Part shown: one piece after another, positions 46,868 to 59,410 of the stretch | How the letters are laid out: every line of letters begins with the position of its first letter | How positions within the stretch are numbered: position 1 is the stretch's first letter | Source: Phanerochaete sordida | Taxonomy: Eukaryota > Basidiomycota > Agaricomycetes > Polyporales > Phanerochaetaceae | NCBI GenBank assembly: GCA_019973155.2 | Contig: BPQB01000007.1 | Location: forward strand, 620,001 to 684,000 | Direction of reading: 5' to 3' | Length of the DNA stretch: 64,000 nt | Notes under the pieces: model-generated | What the model saw: only the letters and a program-made list of their open reading frames with translations | The model's database searches: none | What the model was told of the DNA's origin: nothing | Program-made: the position numbers and the translations under genes

Positions 46868-47211
46868 TTCTTTTTTCCCATCTTTTATCACCGCGATCCC
46901 ACAGCTCAATATGGCTCAACATCAAGGCCTTGGACCTTATTTCACGCTTCTATCTCCTCATACAGGACAACACTCAGCTGCTGCTGTCGAAATGCAAGCT
47001 AGCGTCACCCCTCGGCAGGCTGGGAACGCGCGAACGACCTGGCTTGGAAGAGAGAGTCTCCGCCCCAAATCATATCCGCGGTATCTATAGACGCCTCCTA
47101 CGCAATGGCTTGTGTGAGACGGACGGGACGTGTTTCCGCCGGATGCGCTCACTCAGCAGCTCTTTCCGAGCAACCGTCATCTCCCCACTGCCGGTGTGAA
47201 CTGCGAGCGCG
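46868..47211. other. Intergenic region
   Basis: 3' flank of the tRNA and promoter of the F-box gene. Nothing else seen. Confidence 0.45.
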
Positions 47212-49181
47212 ATGCCTTGCTCGTCGTCCACGGCGACAACGGTCCCCTCCGCCTGCTCGTCCCTGCTGACCATCCCGCAGGAGCTCACCGAGAACGTGCT
47301 CAAGTTCTGCGAGCCGCGGGACCTCGCCCGCTTCGCAGCGACATGCCGCCCGCTGCGCGATATCGTGTACAACGATAACGACCAGGTCGTCTGGCGAGTG
47401 TCCTTCCTCTCTCACCCATTCGATGACCCTCGGCAGGCACTCGGATGTGCTCGCCTTACTTCCGCCGAGGTAGACTGGGCGGGAATGCTGCAACAGTGGC
47501 TTCACGCCGAAAGCGTCCTCCTCTCCCGCTCTACCGTCTTGACCGCTGTCCTGAACGAGGACAACGCGTCCGAGCTCGGAGACGAGGACGAGGACAAGCC
47601 CATCCGCGCCTCCCTCCTCACGCTTCTAGCAGCCTACAACTCCGCGCTTCCAGGCCGCGAAGGCAGCTCTGCCAACCTGCAATGGGTTGAGAGTGTCCTG
47701 CTTCGCTCGGCGCTCTTCGCACATGAGTCCCTGCTTCCATCCCCCTCCCGCGCGGTACCGGCTCCAGACAGCGCCCAGCAGCTTATCGCGCAGCTGCAGT
47801 GCTACCTCGCGCTCTCGAACGAGGACGGCCAGACGAAGGCGAGCAAAGCGCGTCTCGCGAGCCTGCGCTCGAGCAGCCGCTGTTACGTCTACGACTTGCG
47901 CAAGTACAGGTCCGAGACCCTCTGGGGTCCGTACACGCTCAGTGCCAACGGACGACTCCGGGTCAACTGGGAGCATGTGAAGCACATACAGAACGTCGTG
48001 TTGATGAATCTGAGGGACTTCCCCGACAGCTGGAAGCGAGTGTGGCCAAGCTGGGGGGTACAGTCGGTCAGGCCGTACTCTGCTCCGGACGCAGAGAAGC
48101 GGAAGCCATGGGACTGGGCCGGCGTCGAGGGCAAATGGAGAAGGGTTGTTTGCTTTATGGATTACAGGTCAGTTTTTGCCATGCATCTGCACATCTGCAA
48201 TCTCATGCGAAATGTCGTGTGCAGGGATCTGTTCAGTGCGTGGTCTTGTATCAGCTCATCCAGAGCGTGTTACTGAATCCCACTACTCCTTGCGGATAGC
48301 TTTCAACGTACGTAGCGCCTTGTCTCATGGTGTGCATTAACGGATTTACTTACCACAGACTCACATTATTCCTTTCCAGTTTTCATCCCTGAATGAGGGC
48401 CCGCTCAACCCGAGGTTCTTCGACGATGACTTCACGGAGGCCGTTCGCCTCATGGAAGTCGACCTCAAGGTCCTCGACCCAATAGACCCCTCCTCGCCGA
48501 TGTCGTCTCCCGACCTCCCGACGTCCAGCCGCCCCGCCGCGGCGTTCTTCGCGTCCGGCTCGAGCCTCTTCGGCACGTCCGCGCCCTCCGCGCGGGGCGA
48601 CACGCACCCGCAGTACCCGCCGATCCGCTTCGAGGGCAGCTCGAAGGGCGTGCACAGCGGGACCTCGAAGATCAGGGGCACGGTGCAGATGCTGCGCGAC
48701 GGGACCGTGCGCTGGAACTTTGTGAGCACTGTACTGCGTCGCACCCGCCGCGCTCACGGACGCGCCGGCTGACTAGATTTTGTGCGTGCCGACTGATCAG
48801 GTCACGTCGTACGACGACGCCGCGAACCGCTGGAGGTACGTGCCGCTGCTGTGTGGTGCGTTGTGTGGGGGACGCGCTGCTGATACGCGCGCATGCGAGG
48901 TTCAGCGCCGAAGCCGTGCAAGTCGGCCACGTCGGGTCTGCGATGGGCATCGCTGGGATATGGACAGTCGCGGTCCACGAGGAGGGTGAGCCATGCATAA
49001 AGGTCTGCCGTGCGCTTGGCTAACTTGGTCGTTTGTTTCTCTTCAGTTGGAGACCCTGCAGGTACGCTTGCGACGGGGTCCCTGCCCACGGCTATCCTGA
49101 CCAGCATTTGCACCAGGTCCGTTCTGGATGTGGAAGGCCCCCGACAGCCTGCCGAAGGACCTCGACCAGCTCACCTTCTGA
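47212..49181 (+). CDS. F-box domain protein
   Basis: Likely substrate adaptor of an SCF ubiquitin ligase. Start ATG 47212 (MPCSSSTATTVPSACSS). The F-box is at about residues 18-60: LLTIPQELTENVLKFCEPRD, LARFAATCRPLRDIVYND, which should bind Skp1. The rest is a long region seen in basidiomycete F-box proteins of this type: AESVLLSRSTVLTAVLNED, YNSALPG, RCYVYDLRKYRSETLWGPY, NVVLMNLRDFPDSWKRVWPS, KWRRVVCFMDYR. After introns: PPIRFEGSSKGVHSG and GTVQMLRDGTVRWNFV, then GHVGSAMGIAGIWTVAVHEE, ending WKAPDSLPKDLDQLTF with TGA 49179-49181. The substrate is unknown. First large exon ends near 48168, then short exons. Confidence 0.83.
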
Positions 49182-49641
49182 CCGTCTTCCCGTTTCGTTT
49201 GCGAGCACCTCTTCCTTCACATATCGGATTTTTATTGCTATCTCGTCCACACACATGGCGGGCTTTGGTCATCGGACAAGTCTTGCGAACTGTAATCGTA
49301 GTGTCAGCCCTAGAATGTATTGGAAACTGTAACTCTGTTCACCCCAGCTCGCACCCCGAGACGCTTCAAGCATCGTGCCAAGACTTCGCACACTCCGTGT
49401 ACGTGCAAATAAATCATGATTCTATGAGATGATGCTAGAATGTGACACGCCATTAATACACCTAGAAATAATTACATCCAATGAAACTCGTAAGCGTAAG
49501 TGAAATGCATCCAATGCGTCGTGAAATGTATCCAATACCCAATAAACATGAGCAAGGAGATGCTGCCCCCGCGCGGGGCATGTCAGTCGTTCCAGTCGTC
49601 CCATCCTCCCGTCCCCCAGCAGATCAGCAACAGACAGTGCC
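49182..49641. other. Convergent intergenic region
   Basis: 3' flanks of the F-box and ammonium transporter genes; nothing else seen. Confidence 0.5.
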
Positions 49642-51583
49642 CTATACCTCCTCGGCAGGCTTTTCGGAGATGACCTCGAGCCCCTCCTGCGGCTTCGCGG
49701 CGCGGTCGCCCGCAGGCGAGTGCTCCCGCACGATGTCGGGCTGCCCGTGGCGGTCGCCCGCCGCCGTCGGCGTGCTCGTGCCCGACGCCGAGCCCTCGGC
49801 CTTGCCGAGCACGGGCGACGGGCGGTGGTACGCCGGCGTCCAGTCGCGGTAGTCGCGGCGAACCTCGACGTAGTCTGACACGAACTCGCCGATCTGCACG
49901 CGCGTTAGCTCCTCGCTTCAGTGAATCACGGTGAGCGGCGCGGCGCACCTGCGTGTCGTCCATGCCGAGCGCCTCGTCCTCGGGCGACGCGCGCAGGCGC
50001 ATGTACGGGACCATGTCGAGCGCCTTCGCGAGCGCGGCGGTGACGACGAACGTGTAGGCGACGGTCGCGCAGATGTACGCGAACTGGACGTAGAGCTGCC
50101 TGTAGTGGTGGTTGAGCCAGCCGCCGGGGATCGCGCTCACGCCGTCGAGCGCGGCGAGGTTCTTGTCCGCGAAGAGCCCGTTGAAGAAGAGGCCGATGAT
50201 GCCGCCCATCGCGTGCTCCGCGCCGAGGTCGAGCGCGTCGTCGATGCGGAGGTAGAACTTCACTGTGGGCGCGTGGTCAGCGGCAGTGCGGCGCGGGAGC
50301 GCGGGGAGAGCGTACGTTTCGTGGCGTAGTTCGACACGGCGCCGACGATCGCGCCGGTCACGACGGAGGCCCACAGGGGGACGTAGCCCGAGGTCGGCGT
50401 CGCGGCGACGAGGCCCGCGATGGTGCCCGAGCAGAAGCCGACCATGGAGAGCTTGCGCTCGACGCGGTAGTCGAGGAAGCACCACACGATGCCGCCGAAC
50501 GCGGCGGCGATCATCGAGTTCCAGACCGCGAGCACCGCGCGGAGGTTCGCGCCGAACGCGGAGCCGCCGTTGAACCCGAGCCAGCCGAGCCAGAGGATGA
50601 ACGTGCCCATGCCGACGAGCGACACGTTGTGCGGCCGGAAGTTGAGCAGCTCGCGCTCGGTGCGGCGCCCGAGGACCCACGAGTACGCCAGGCCCCCGAT
50701 GCCGCTCCCGATCTCGACGGGCCCACCCCCTGCGAGAAGATCAGCGTGCACGTTCGTGTTGGAAGCGGGATGGCGACACGACGGACCTGCGTAGTCGAGC
50801 ACGCCCCACTTGAAGGCCCACCCGTTCGGGGCCCACGCCCAGCACGCGAGCGGGCAGTACACGATCGTCATCCAGAGGAAGCTGAACACGAGCGCGGGCA
50901 GGACGCGGCCCCGCTCTGCGAGCGCGCCGACGAGGATGGCGACGGTGACGCACGCGAACTCCATCTGGTAGAAGGCGTAGAGGAGCTCGGGGATGAGCGG
51001 CGAGCCGGGGCTCGGGTCGGCGAGCACGCGCTGCATGCCGAAGTTGTGGAGGTTGCCGATGTAGCCATTCGTCGCGGTCGAGGAGAAGGCGAGGGAGTAG
51101 CCCCAGAAGTACCACTGGAAGATGACGACCGCGTTGCTCGCGGCGACAATCCAGATGAGGTGCAGTGCGCTCTTGCGGCGGGAGAGGCCGGAATAGAGGA
51201 AGGCTGCGGGTGCGGACAGGGGGCAGAGATAAGGGCCGCTGTCAGCCTCTGGACGACGACGCAGCCCCGGACAAGGGCGTGCTGATGGGCGTGCGCACCT
51301 ATGCCTGGGACCATGAACAGCACGAGCGCGCCGCATATGATAATGAACGATATGTCTCCGCGGTCGAACCTGTGTGGGAGGGCGGGCGATAAGGCTCTGC
51401 GCTGGGTTGCCGCTATCACGGCCGGCTACTCACTGGTTGGCATCGAGGCTGGCAGATAGCGTTTCTGGGCGTGAAACAGACGCAGATTAGACGTGCACTT
51501 GGCTCGTTGCGCGGATGCTAAAGTGCGCATCCGCGGGGTCGGTGCTCACTGAATGACAGCCCGGGTGGCAGGTGGCGGTCCAT
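49642..51583 (-). CDS. Ammonium transporter, Mep/Amt family (Mep1/3-like)
   Basis: Plasma membrane ammonium uptake protein with about 11 helices. The start is ATG at 51581-51583 (MDRHLPPGLSF), then introns and DRGDISFIIICGALVLFMVP, YSGLSRRKSALHLIW. Signature readable as DYA-GGGPVEIGSGIGGLAYS, then NVSLVGMGTFILWLGWLGFN, WKxSMIAAAFGGIVWC-type helix (SMIAAAFGGIVWCFLDYR), GFCSGTIAGLVAATPTSGYV. The second twin-His position is kept in GAEHAMGGIIGLFFN, but the first His is Glu (GPVEIGSG). Glu there is known for yeast Mep1/Mep3, whereas Mep2 sensors keep His. The C-terminal cytosolic tail has MRLRASPEDEALGMDDTQIG, EFVSDYVEVRRDY, the conserved C-terminal regulatory region, then a variable Ser/Pro-rich end. 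Confidence 0.9.
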
Positions 51584-54500
51584 GGCGGGCTTCGGTACGC
51601 GATAGACGTCAGGCGGGGGCGGGGGCGGCTGCTCGCGCGGGCCGTGGGCTGAGGAGGTGCAGGTGTGCGGACAAGACGCGTCGCAAGGGTCTGTGGACAC
51701 CAGTCGACTCTGGGGGATCTGTGGTGGGGCAGTGTGGGGTGGGAGAAGATAAGGGCGAGGGAGGGGCGGCGAGGTGAGAGGTACGAAGAGGTAAAAGGAA
51801 CGTCGGGACGAACCTGGGGAGTGGGCAGCGAGCGAACACTAGTATAGTCCGTCCCCGGGTGAACGCGGCCGCGAGAGCATGTCGAGAGGTTGACGAGGCG
51901 ATTCCAGCGCTGCCCGCGGACAGCAGCCCGTTCCCCCTGCCGCCCAAGTCATTCTCCGAGTCTGTTCAGCCGACGAAAATTTGGCCAATCGACCTCCGAA
52001 AAATTGTCAAGCGGGCATCCGGTCGAGACACCACGAAACCGACGGCGCTCCTCCTCACACCACTTTCCCCGCCAAACCCGCCGGCGCCAAGCGGCCCCTC
52101 GCGCGATTCGCCCCCAATCCTCCACCGCCGGGGCAGCGTCCCCTGCAAAACGGGCCCCTCTTCGCGGCCGAAAACCGACGAGCGTGACGACATTTATTGC
52201 CGCGCCTCGATCGCACCTGCACTGCGGATCGCCCGGCTGCTTCTCGGGCTGCCTATTCGGAATTCGGGCTGTGTTTGGTAGGCGTCGTGGTTCGTTCAAA
52301 TGCCCGCCGCCGTGCGCCACACGCCCCCTGTGCCCTCCCCGCGCCGTCCTCACACCGCCCAGCAGCCCCTGTGCCCCGGCAGCGCATCTGTCGCCGCTCG
52401 CGCACCGTCTGCGGCTGTCCAGAGCGCGCCAGACGTCCGGCGGGGCAGAAATGTTGCGCATCCGGCTGCTTATCAGCGTCGTGTGACTCGCAGAGATAAG
52501 GGCCGCGTTGCCCTGCACTCTGCGGAGCGTCCCAGATGGCAACACCGCTTCGCCCCGCTGGCTCGGACGCCGTCGGACGGTGCATTGTATACGCGCCAGC
52601 CAGCGCAGAGGCTCCCAGGCGGTCCCTATGACCACTGGCGGCCGCGGCTGCAGAGCCCCAGGTGACCTCAGAGGCTCCCAGCTGTCAACGGCCATTCAGT
52701 CGGTGCCCAGGGCGTGGCTTTCGACGTCGGTGGATGGATGGCAAACGTCGTTGCCCGGTACGAGCTTTTTTCGCGGGTTCTTCGCCCGATAGGTGCGGAC
52801 AACCCTCAGCAAAAAATAGACTCGCGCATTTTTGGGCACACTCATTATTTCTGCTTCTGCAGGAAGTAGACCGCGCACTCTGGCTGCAGGGCACAGCGAC
52901 GCCAGCCGTCTAGAGTTCTGCGGACTCGAGCAGCACACATCGATGTTCTCATGCAGATGAGTGCCAAGTAGCGGTCAGAAACTATCGATACCACATCTGA
53001 AAACATTCGTCGGCAGTCCAGAAGCACAGCGTGCGCCAACGGATGGCAGTTCCAGGGCTTATGACTCACGATGCCTTCCAGGAGGGTGACCAACTTTGCG
53101 CCCGACGCGTTCACGCTCTGCGTGTCGCTGTGCCCAGACACGCCGCAAGCATCCTCAAGTGCTATCGAAACATCTGCGAGACGCGCCGCTATTCTCTGCC
53201 ACCATCCGATGGAAATCCAGGCGGCGGATATCCCGACATTCACGCAGGGAATGATGCAGGCGAGCAGCTCCTGAGAGAAACGCACCGCGAGACTCGTGCC
53301 GCGGCGTACTCAGCCATGCCCCCCAATCAGCCTCAATCTCCCGCTGGCCGTTCTCCCGCACCCTAAGCAAGCATGCACCAAGCCCCGCGCGGATAACCGG
53401 CTCGCAAAGGCGGACGTCTGGCACGGTGAGCAGGAGTGCGAAGCCCATGGGGCTGCGGGCGCTTTGGGCTGACTCGACGTCCGTGCCTGATCGCGATTCG
53501 TTCGATCGCAGGAGCGCCAGTGCGTCGGGTCTCCTTACGGGGAAATCCCGAGCTTCCTCCCGATTCTCCTGGCTACCTACCGATACTGAGGCACTCGTAG
53601 CCCAAAGCATTTGTCTGCAGGCGTGGGTATATGCTTCAGAAGGTGCGACCAGCGAGTTTGGCACGTCACCTCATTCGGTGCCGTTTGATTCACTACTTAG
53701 TAGCGCGCATCGCCACTACGTCGCCGTCGTTGGAGAAAGAGCCTTTGCAGGTACTCTGCGGGCTCAACGAGGCCTCAGAAATATCGGGAATGAGTGCAAG
53801 AGCTAGCAATTTATGTTGGTGAGCCTCTTTCGCGAGTCCTCCGGCAATCACCTTGATGCATCGCGCGCCACAACGAGCGCCTCATCCGGCACGCCTGCAT
53901 GCGGAGCAGCTGACCGAGGCTGAACACAGGTCGTGAATGCCTGGTCTATGAGTCTCGCAGATTATGCTGCTCAATCGTAATAGCTCAGGCTGCTCACGTA
54001 GCACACTACTCAGGGATAAAGGAATGTCGTCGCTATTCTTGCACATACCTTTCCTATTTTATTCGGCGACTATCTCTGCTGTGCTGGCTGCCAGCCGGCC
54101 CCGAGGCGAGCTGTCTGCTGCCACTGGCGAGTACCTCTGGGCTAAGACTCCCACGTAGCCCAGGCACGAACGTGTATGCTGCCCGCGCTCTTCTGCCACG
54201 TCCCGATGTAGCTAGTCCTTATTCTGTTCAAGTTGAACGACGTCAATTCTGATGACACAGGTCCCCTCAGCTTCACGGAACTTAGAGAGGGTCAGGAGTG
54301 GCAAAATTTATAGAGCGGAAGTGTCTCATTGTTACCCTCACTTTATCTCACAGCTGAAACGGCGTGAGAGCTTCGTGGACGTTTACGGACATTCAAAGTC
54401 CACCTTTTTGAACCGCTCGTAAGAGCTGTAGCCGGTATTTTCTGCCTGAAGAGATTCTTTACAACTGAGAGCTACTATCAGCGCATCTCTCTACGCAAGT

Positions 54501-54759
54501 CATACGCGCGGAAACGCGTAGCTGACGCAGATCGACGCGCTCCCGGACGCGCTAATTAGTCGCGAATGTCACAAACACGTCTCTCTTTGTCACGTTCCAC
54601 GTGAGGCGCCACCTGGCGTCGTCCAAGCATGTGCATGAGGCCGGCTAACCTACCGTTCTCATTGATGGCGGCGCGCGACTCTTTGTCCACGACCACTTCT
54701 TGCTGTTTTTCGGCCACCCATCCTACCTCATCTGCTCATCCACATCCTCCGGCGCGACC
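51584..54759. other. Gene-poor region of about 3.2 kb
   Basis: The first kilobase is GC-rich with long overlapping open frames on both strands that look like products of base composition. At 52845-53285 (-) a 146-codon frame reads like protein in places (LLACIIPCVNVGISAAWISI), but frames overlap, neighbouring frames compete, and I recognise no family. The last kilobase before the TPR gene is AT-richer and has nothing I can call. It may hold a decayed gene, a non-coding RNA or long regulatory DNA. Confidence 0.4.
52845..53285 (-). other. Doubtful open frame, possible gene remnant
   Basis: 146 codons starting MRFSQELLACIIPCVNVGIS, with a hydrophobic N-terminal third, then amphipathic stretches (ADVSIALEDACGVSGHSD, RMFSDVVSIVSDRYLALICM). 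No family recognised. It could be one exon of an uncharacterised or decayed gene. Weak evidence. Confidence 0.2.
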
Positions 54760-57009
54760 ATGTCTGCGACAGGCAACACTAGCGAAGCCGCGGCGCGTGC
54801 AGCCGCCCTGAAAGACGAAGGCAACAAACTCTACATCGCGAAAAAGTACAGTGCAGCGCACACGAAGTACTCCGAGGCCATCGAGGCCGACAAGGAAAAC
54901 GCTGTGCTCTGGGCGAACCGGGCGGCATGCTCGCTTGCGCTGAACAAGTGCGTGTCGACCAATCATTGTTGCTTCTGCCCCGACTGACGCAGCGTGTGCT
55001 TCCGCTAGACTTCCTGCGGCTGAGGCCGACTGCGAGAAGGTGCTGTGTACAAACCGCACGCCACACCAGCGAAGCTAACTTTCCACCAAGGCTACGCAGC
55101 TCAACCCACAGTACACGAAAGCATGGGCGAGGCTTGGCAACATCCGAAAGGTATGCCATGTCTTTTCTTCCCACCCTACCGTTCCTCAACAGCCGCAGGC
55201 TCTATGTCTGTGGCAACCGAGCCTCGACGCGTACATGAAGGCGCTCGAGCTGCTGCCCGCGAGCAACCTCTCCCAGGCGGACAAGAACATCCAGCGCGAG
55301 TGCGAGCTCGACATCGACTTTGTCAAGAACAAGATGAAGCAGAAGGCGGTGCCGCTGAACCCGAACGCCATCATCTCCTTTGACAAGGACGACTACCCGT
55401 GGGACCGTGTGCTCAAGCTCGAGAAGACGATGCGGAGTGGCGAAGGCTGGGAGCTATACAGCAGCGTGAGTTTGCGCGCTCATGTACGAGTGACTGCGCG
55501 CTGACAAGATCGCTGCGTGGCTGTAGAGGTGGATGTTACTCGAGGCTACCTTGGTACGTGCGTCACATCCTCCGGTTGCGCTTGGTACTCATAGAGCAGC
55601 ATTCGTGTAGCACTACGACGATGGCATGCGAGGCATCAGGCAGGTCAAGGCGCTCACGCTGCCAAATGGTAATCCAGGGTTCTCAGGAGTGCTGGGTGTA
55701 AGCTTCTCGGTGCTGCCCATTTGCAACATCTTTCTCATTCTACTTGGTAGACCATCAGGCACCTGGTGACTGCCCTGGTGACGGACCATCGTGTCTTCCG
55801 GATTGAAGACCGTGAATATCCATCGTATTGCAATATTCAAGGTACCTGGTCCTCACAGCATGAATACATGAGATGCTGACCATGTCTTTGCAGCGATATT
55901 CGAGGCGCAGCATGATAAAGCCTCGGCCTTGGTCGCGGCGGGCAGCGTCGAGGGTACCATGGCCAAGCTGCGCGAAATGCAAGGCACGGAGAACTGGGAA
56001 ACAGTTCTGAGGGCGATAGAAACGACTATTCGGTAAGGTCTTCACCAGCCTCCGTGCTACCTTCCTGACGCAGACAGGACAGCCTGTTCGTCTTCCGCGC
56101 CTTCAACGAAGGCAGCGTCCAGGGCGACCACAGCTCTGCACTCGAGAGCTACCAGCTGGCCATCGACCTCGTCGAGCAGTGCCTGAAGCTGTGGAAAGAC
56201 AAGTCGGAAAAAGAGCTCGGCGAGGTGATCACGCGCGACTTCGCGCGCGGTGTCCGGTCCATGTGGCTTGACTGCTATCTCATGGTGCGCCTCTTTCCCA
56301 CATCTTCTAGCGATTTCACCTTACGTGGTCTGGCGCCCTCCAGGCGCACAAGGCGAACCCGAGGCAGTTCACGCGTGAGAAACTCCGCGATGCAGCGCAG
56401 GACATGCTGCGCGAGATCACCGCGCTCGCAGAGGACGAGATATTCAGCCTCGACGAGGCGACGGCCCAGCACTTCGCCTTCTACCAGTATCCACGGGCCC
56501 AAGCTCTCGGGTATGTCCCCCAGAGAAGTTGCTGAGCAGCACTGACATCCTGCGTGCAGCGCCATTGCGCTGTGCTTCCGCGAACAGGCGGAAGCGCTCC
56601 CCAAGGGCTCGAGCGAAGCATCGAGTCTGCTCCGCCACGCCGCGGACCACTACCGCCAGGCCGCGGAGATCTACCCCGAGGACGACGAGTGCCACTGCTG
56701 TACGTCGCGCCCACCCCTGCCCACACACATCTCTGAAACTTATAATACCCTGCAGACTACCTCGCGGTCACGTTCGACGCGCTCGTCCGGTGCGGCGGCG
56801 CGCGGTTCACAGAGGTGCTCGGCGTTGCGACGAAGATGAAGGGCGCGCTGCCGAAGATGCGCGTGCTCTGGGAGAAGAGCGCCATGTCCCAGGCGCGCGA
56901 CGCGCAGGTCGCGCACGCGGTCGCGGTGGAGGAGCAGCTGCTCCGCCTCAAGCAGAGCGGCAGGATCAAGTTCACGGACACAGTGTCGATGGACATGTTC
57001 CGGCGGTGA
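54760..57009 (+). CDS. TPR-repeat protein 1
   Basis: Start ATG 54760 (MSATGNTSEAAARAAALKDE). Three TPR-like units at the N-terminus: ALKDEGNKLYIAKKYSAAHT, YSEAIEADKENAVLWANRA, and after introns AEADCEKATQLNPQYTKAWA, RLGNIRK. This Hop/Sti1-like clamp usually binds Hsp70/Hsp90 tails. It is followed by about 500 residues without a named domain but well folded in appearance: NPNAIISFDKDDYPWDRVLK, REMQGTENWETVLRAIETTI, FRAFNEGSVQGDHSSALESY, FARGVRSMWLDCYLMAHKAN, ADHYRQAAEIYPEDDECHCY. It ends DTVSMDMFRR at TGA 57007-57009. About nine introns. A tandem paralogue follows 226 bp downstream. Function unknown. Confidence 0.78.
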
Positions 57010-57234
57010 AGGCGTGGGGATGGTGTAATGTACTAATGATCTATTTCTTGGAATGCTCGATCTATGGAGTTGTCTACTGGTGGTGCTCGTGTTGCCTTCA
57101 TCGACCACTCAGGTAGTTTCATGGCCTCATGTTGAGTCCATATCTGGCAGATCAGCGCCGTCGCTATCGATATTGTATGAAGCAGCGGCTTACCGTGCGT
57201 CTCTTGCTCGGTCTCTCGTCCTGTGGTACTTACC

Positions 57235-59410
57235 ATGGCTGAAGCAACATCCACGCCAACCACGTCCGAACTAGCAAGTGCTGCCCTGCTGAAAGCGGAG
57301 GGCAACAAGCTTTTCGCATCGAAGGACTACCGCGCAGCGCGCACGAAGTATTCCGAAGCCATCGAGGTGAACGGTAGAGATGCAACCTTGTACGCGAACC
57401 GCGCAGCATGCTCGATCGCGATGAAGAAGTAAGTGCACAGAACATGCGCGAGATGCCTGGGCTTACGCATGGTGTACAGATACATGGACAGTGCCTACGA
57501 TTCGCAGCAGGCCGTCGCGCTCGACCCGGGCTACACGAAGGCCTGGGCGCGCCTTGGCACGTCCCTCCGAGCACGTCGCTGCCCCCCTCTGCGTTATCTG
57601 CGTGCTAACGCGCGCCAGAACATAGGCCGGTACGAGGACAGCGTCGCGGCATTCAAGTCGGCACTGGAGTCCCTTCCTGCGGGCGATGACGCCGCGCTGA
57701 CGGAGGCGCAGCGGGGTGTCCGGGAGCAAGTCCTAGACGGCCTCCGCGGCGTGCGGGAACGGCTGCTGCATGTACCTGCGGGCTGCGTCTGCGCGCCGGA
57801 ATCGCTCGAAGGGGCCCCGTGGAGGCGGGCAGCGGACATGCAGCGCGCGCAGTCCCGCCAGCCTGGGCCCGCGGGTGCGAAGAGCAGCGTGAGTCGCCGA
57901 CGCGTCTGGCAATGCAGAATGGAGCTAAGTTTGGTCTCGAAATTCAGGTGTGGGTCTTGGCGAGAGCGCAGGAGGAGTTCGAGCTGGGAATGAAAAATAT
58001 CATGAAGGTCCGCGCTGTCGAGCACGGCCATACAGTGGAGTTTATAGGCATAAACGGTGTGCGTCTCGGTCTGTGCGTCTCGGTCTGTGCGTCTCGTATT
58101 GCTACTCACCGTCAGGTTATATAGGCCATATGTTCTCTTACGAATGGTATCCTGCGCGACTACCGAGTCTTTCATGTTATCGATAGGGAGTGGATGACAC
58201 ACTGTGCCATGCAAGGTATGTCTGAACTGCCGTGCTCCCTCGCGTAGCTCACTAAACGATGCAGTGCAAATGGAACTGCTGCAATACGGCTATGACGTGT
58301 ACAACTTATATGTCAGCGGTGGACCGCAGCGCTTGATAGCGGAGGCTATGAGAATGAGTGAGAGAGAGGGTTGGGACGTCCTGCGTCCTGGGCTGAGCAC
58401 GATCCTTCGGTATGCCATACCCTATCCAAAGGCCATTTCCCGCGTCGTTTGATCTCATCCTAATGCGTCACTGCAGATGCTGGATTATGGATGGTTTTCA
58501 CCATGTAAGAGTGCGTGAAGACCCGGCCGTCGCGATCGTGTTTCTCGATGCCGTCGTCGAGGTGCTTGAATGGGGCCGGGAGACATGGAAGGATCTACCA
58601 GAGACCGTTCGAGGCGAGGTATTTGAGGACGCATTCCTGGTCGGTGTGAAGTCTCTAAGGCTGTATGCCTTTCTTGAGGTCAGTTGTTGCGGCAGACCAC
58701 GGCAGACCACCGACGCTTATGCAGCTGCCATGCTCTTCTAGCACACCAGGAAAGTTGATGGATCGCCAGAGAGCCTTGCAAGGCTGGAAATGTCACATGA
58801 GATTGCCGTGGAATTACGGGATGCAGTTGTAAATGCAACCGAGCCCGACAGAGGGGATCAAGGATCTTGGTTGTCGTTCTACGTATACCCGAAAGCACAT
58901 GCTATATCGTGCGTACCCTCTCTCCAAGCTGTTAACAAGTGCTTCTTTAATCGAGCTCAAATGCAGTGCGATTGCCCTTTACCATAGAAGGATAGTAGAC
59001 TACGTCTCAGACGAGCAGACAGTTCAAGAACATTGGACTCAAGCTACCCAGGCTTTTTTGGAAGCAGCGAGGACATACCCCGACGATGACGAGCACCATG
59101 TCCGTGCGTATCACCTACATTTTTTTAACCCATGGCCTGCTTCACGCGTTGATTTTTTCTACCCTCAGAACATCTGGGGTTTGCAGTAGATGCCATGGTG
59201 AACACTGACGCCACGGTACACGACCTGCTGGACGTATTCGACGGCATCGAGCAGCAGCTACCAGCGGTCAACGAGATATGGGAGCAATCTATTTCCCAGA
59301 TTACGTTCATGCGGACGCACATCCCGAAGTACCGTGAAATTGAGCAATGGGTGAGAGGCAGGGTCGCGCGGGGGGAATTGCGAGTGGAAGACAGCGTTAC
59401 AAGTATTTGA
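57235..59410 (+). CDS. TPR-repeat protein 2 (tandem paralogue)
   Basis: Start ATG 57235 (MAEATSTPTTSELASAALLK). Same plan as its neighbour: AEGNKLFASKDYRAARTKYS, EAIEVNGRDATLYANRAACS, MDSAYDSQQAVALDPGYTKA, then NIGRYEDSVAAFKSALESLP and a long C-terminal region with YGYDVYNLYVSGGPQRLIAE, EVLEWGRETWKDLPETVRGE, EAARTYPDDDEHH, PKYREIEQWVRGR; it ends VEDSVTSI near 59410. The C-terminal part has diverged far more from copy 1 than the TPR part, and a short direct repeat (TCGGTCTGTGCGTC twice, 58065-58092) lies at an intron. The exon model is less sure than for copy 1. Confidence 0.7.

Noticed and set aside
51949..52695. A 248-codon frame on the minus strand
   Set aside because: Arg/Pro/Ala-rich with competing long frames on both strands, which is typical of GC-rich non-coding DNA.
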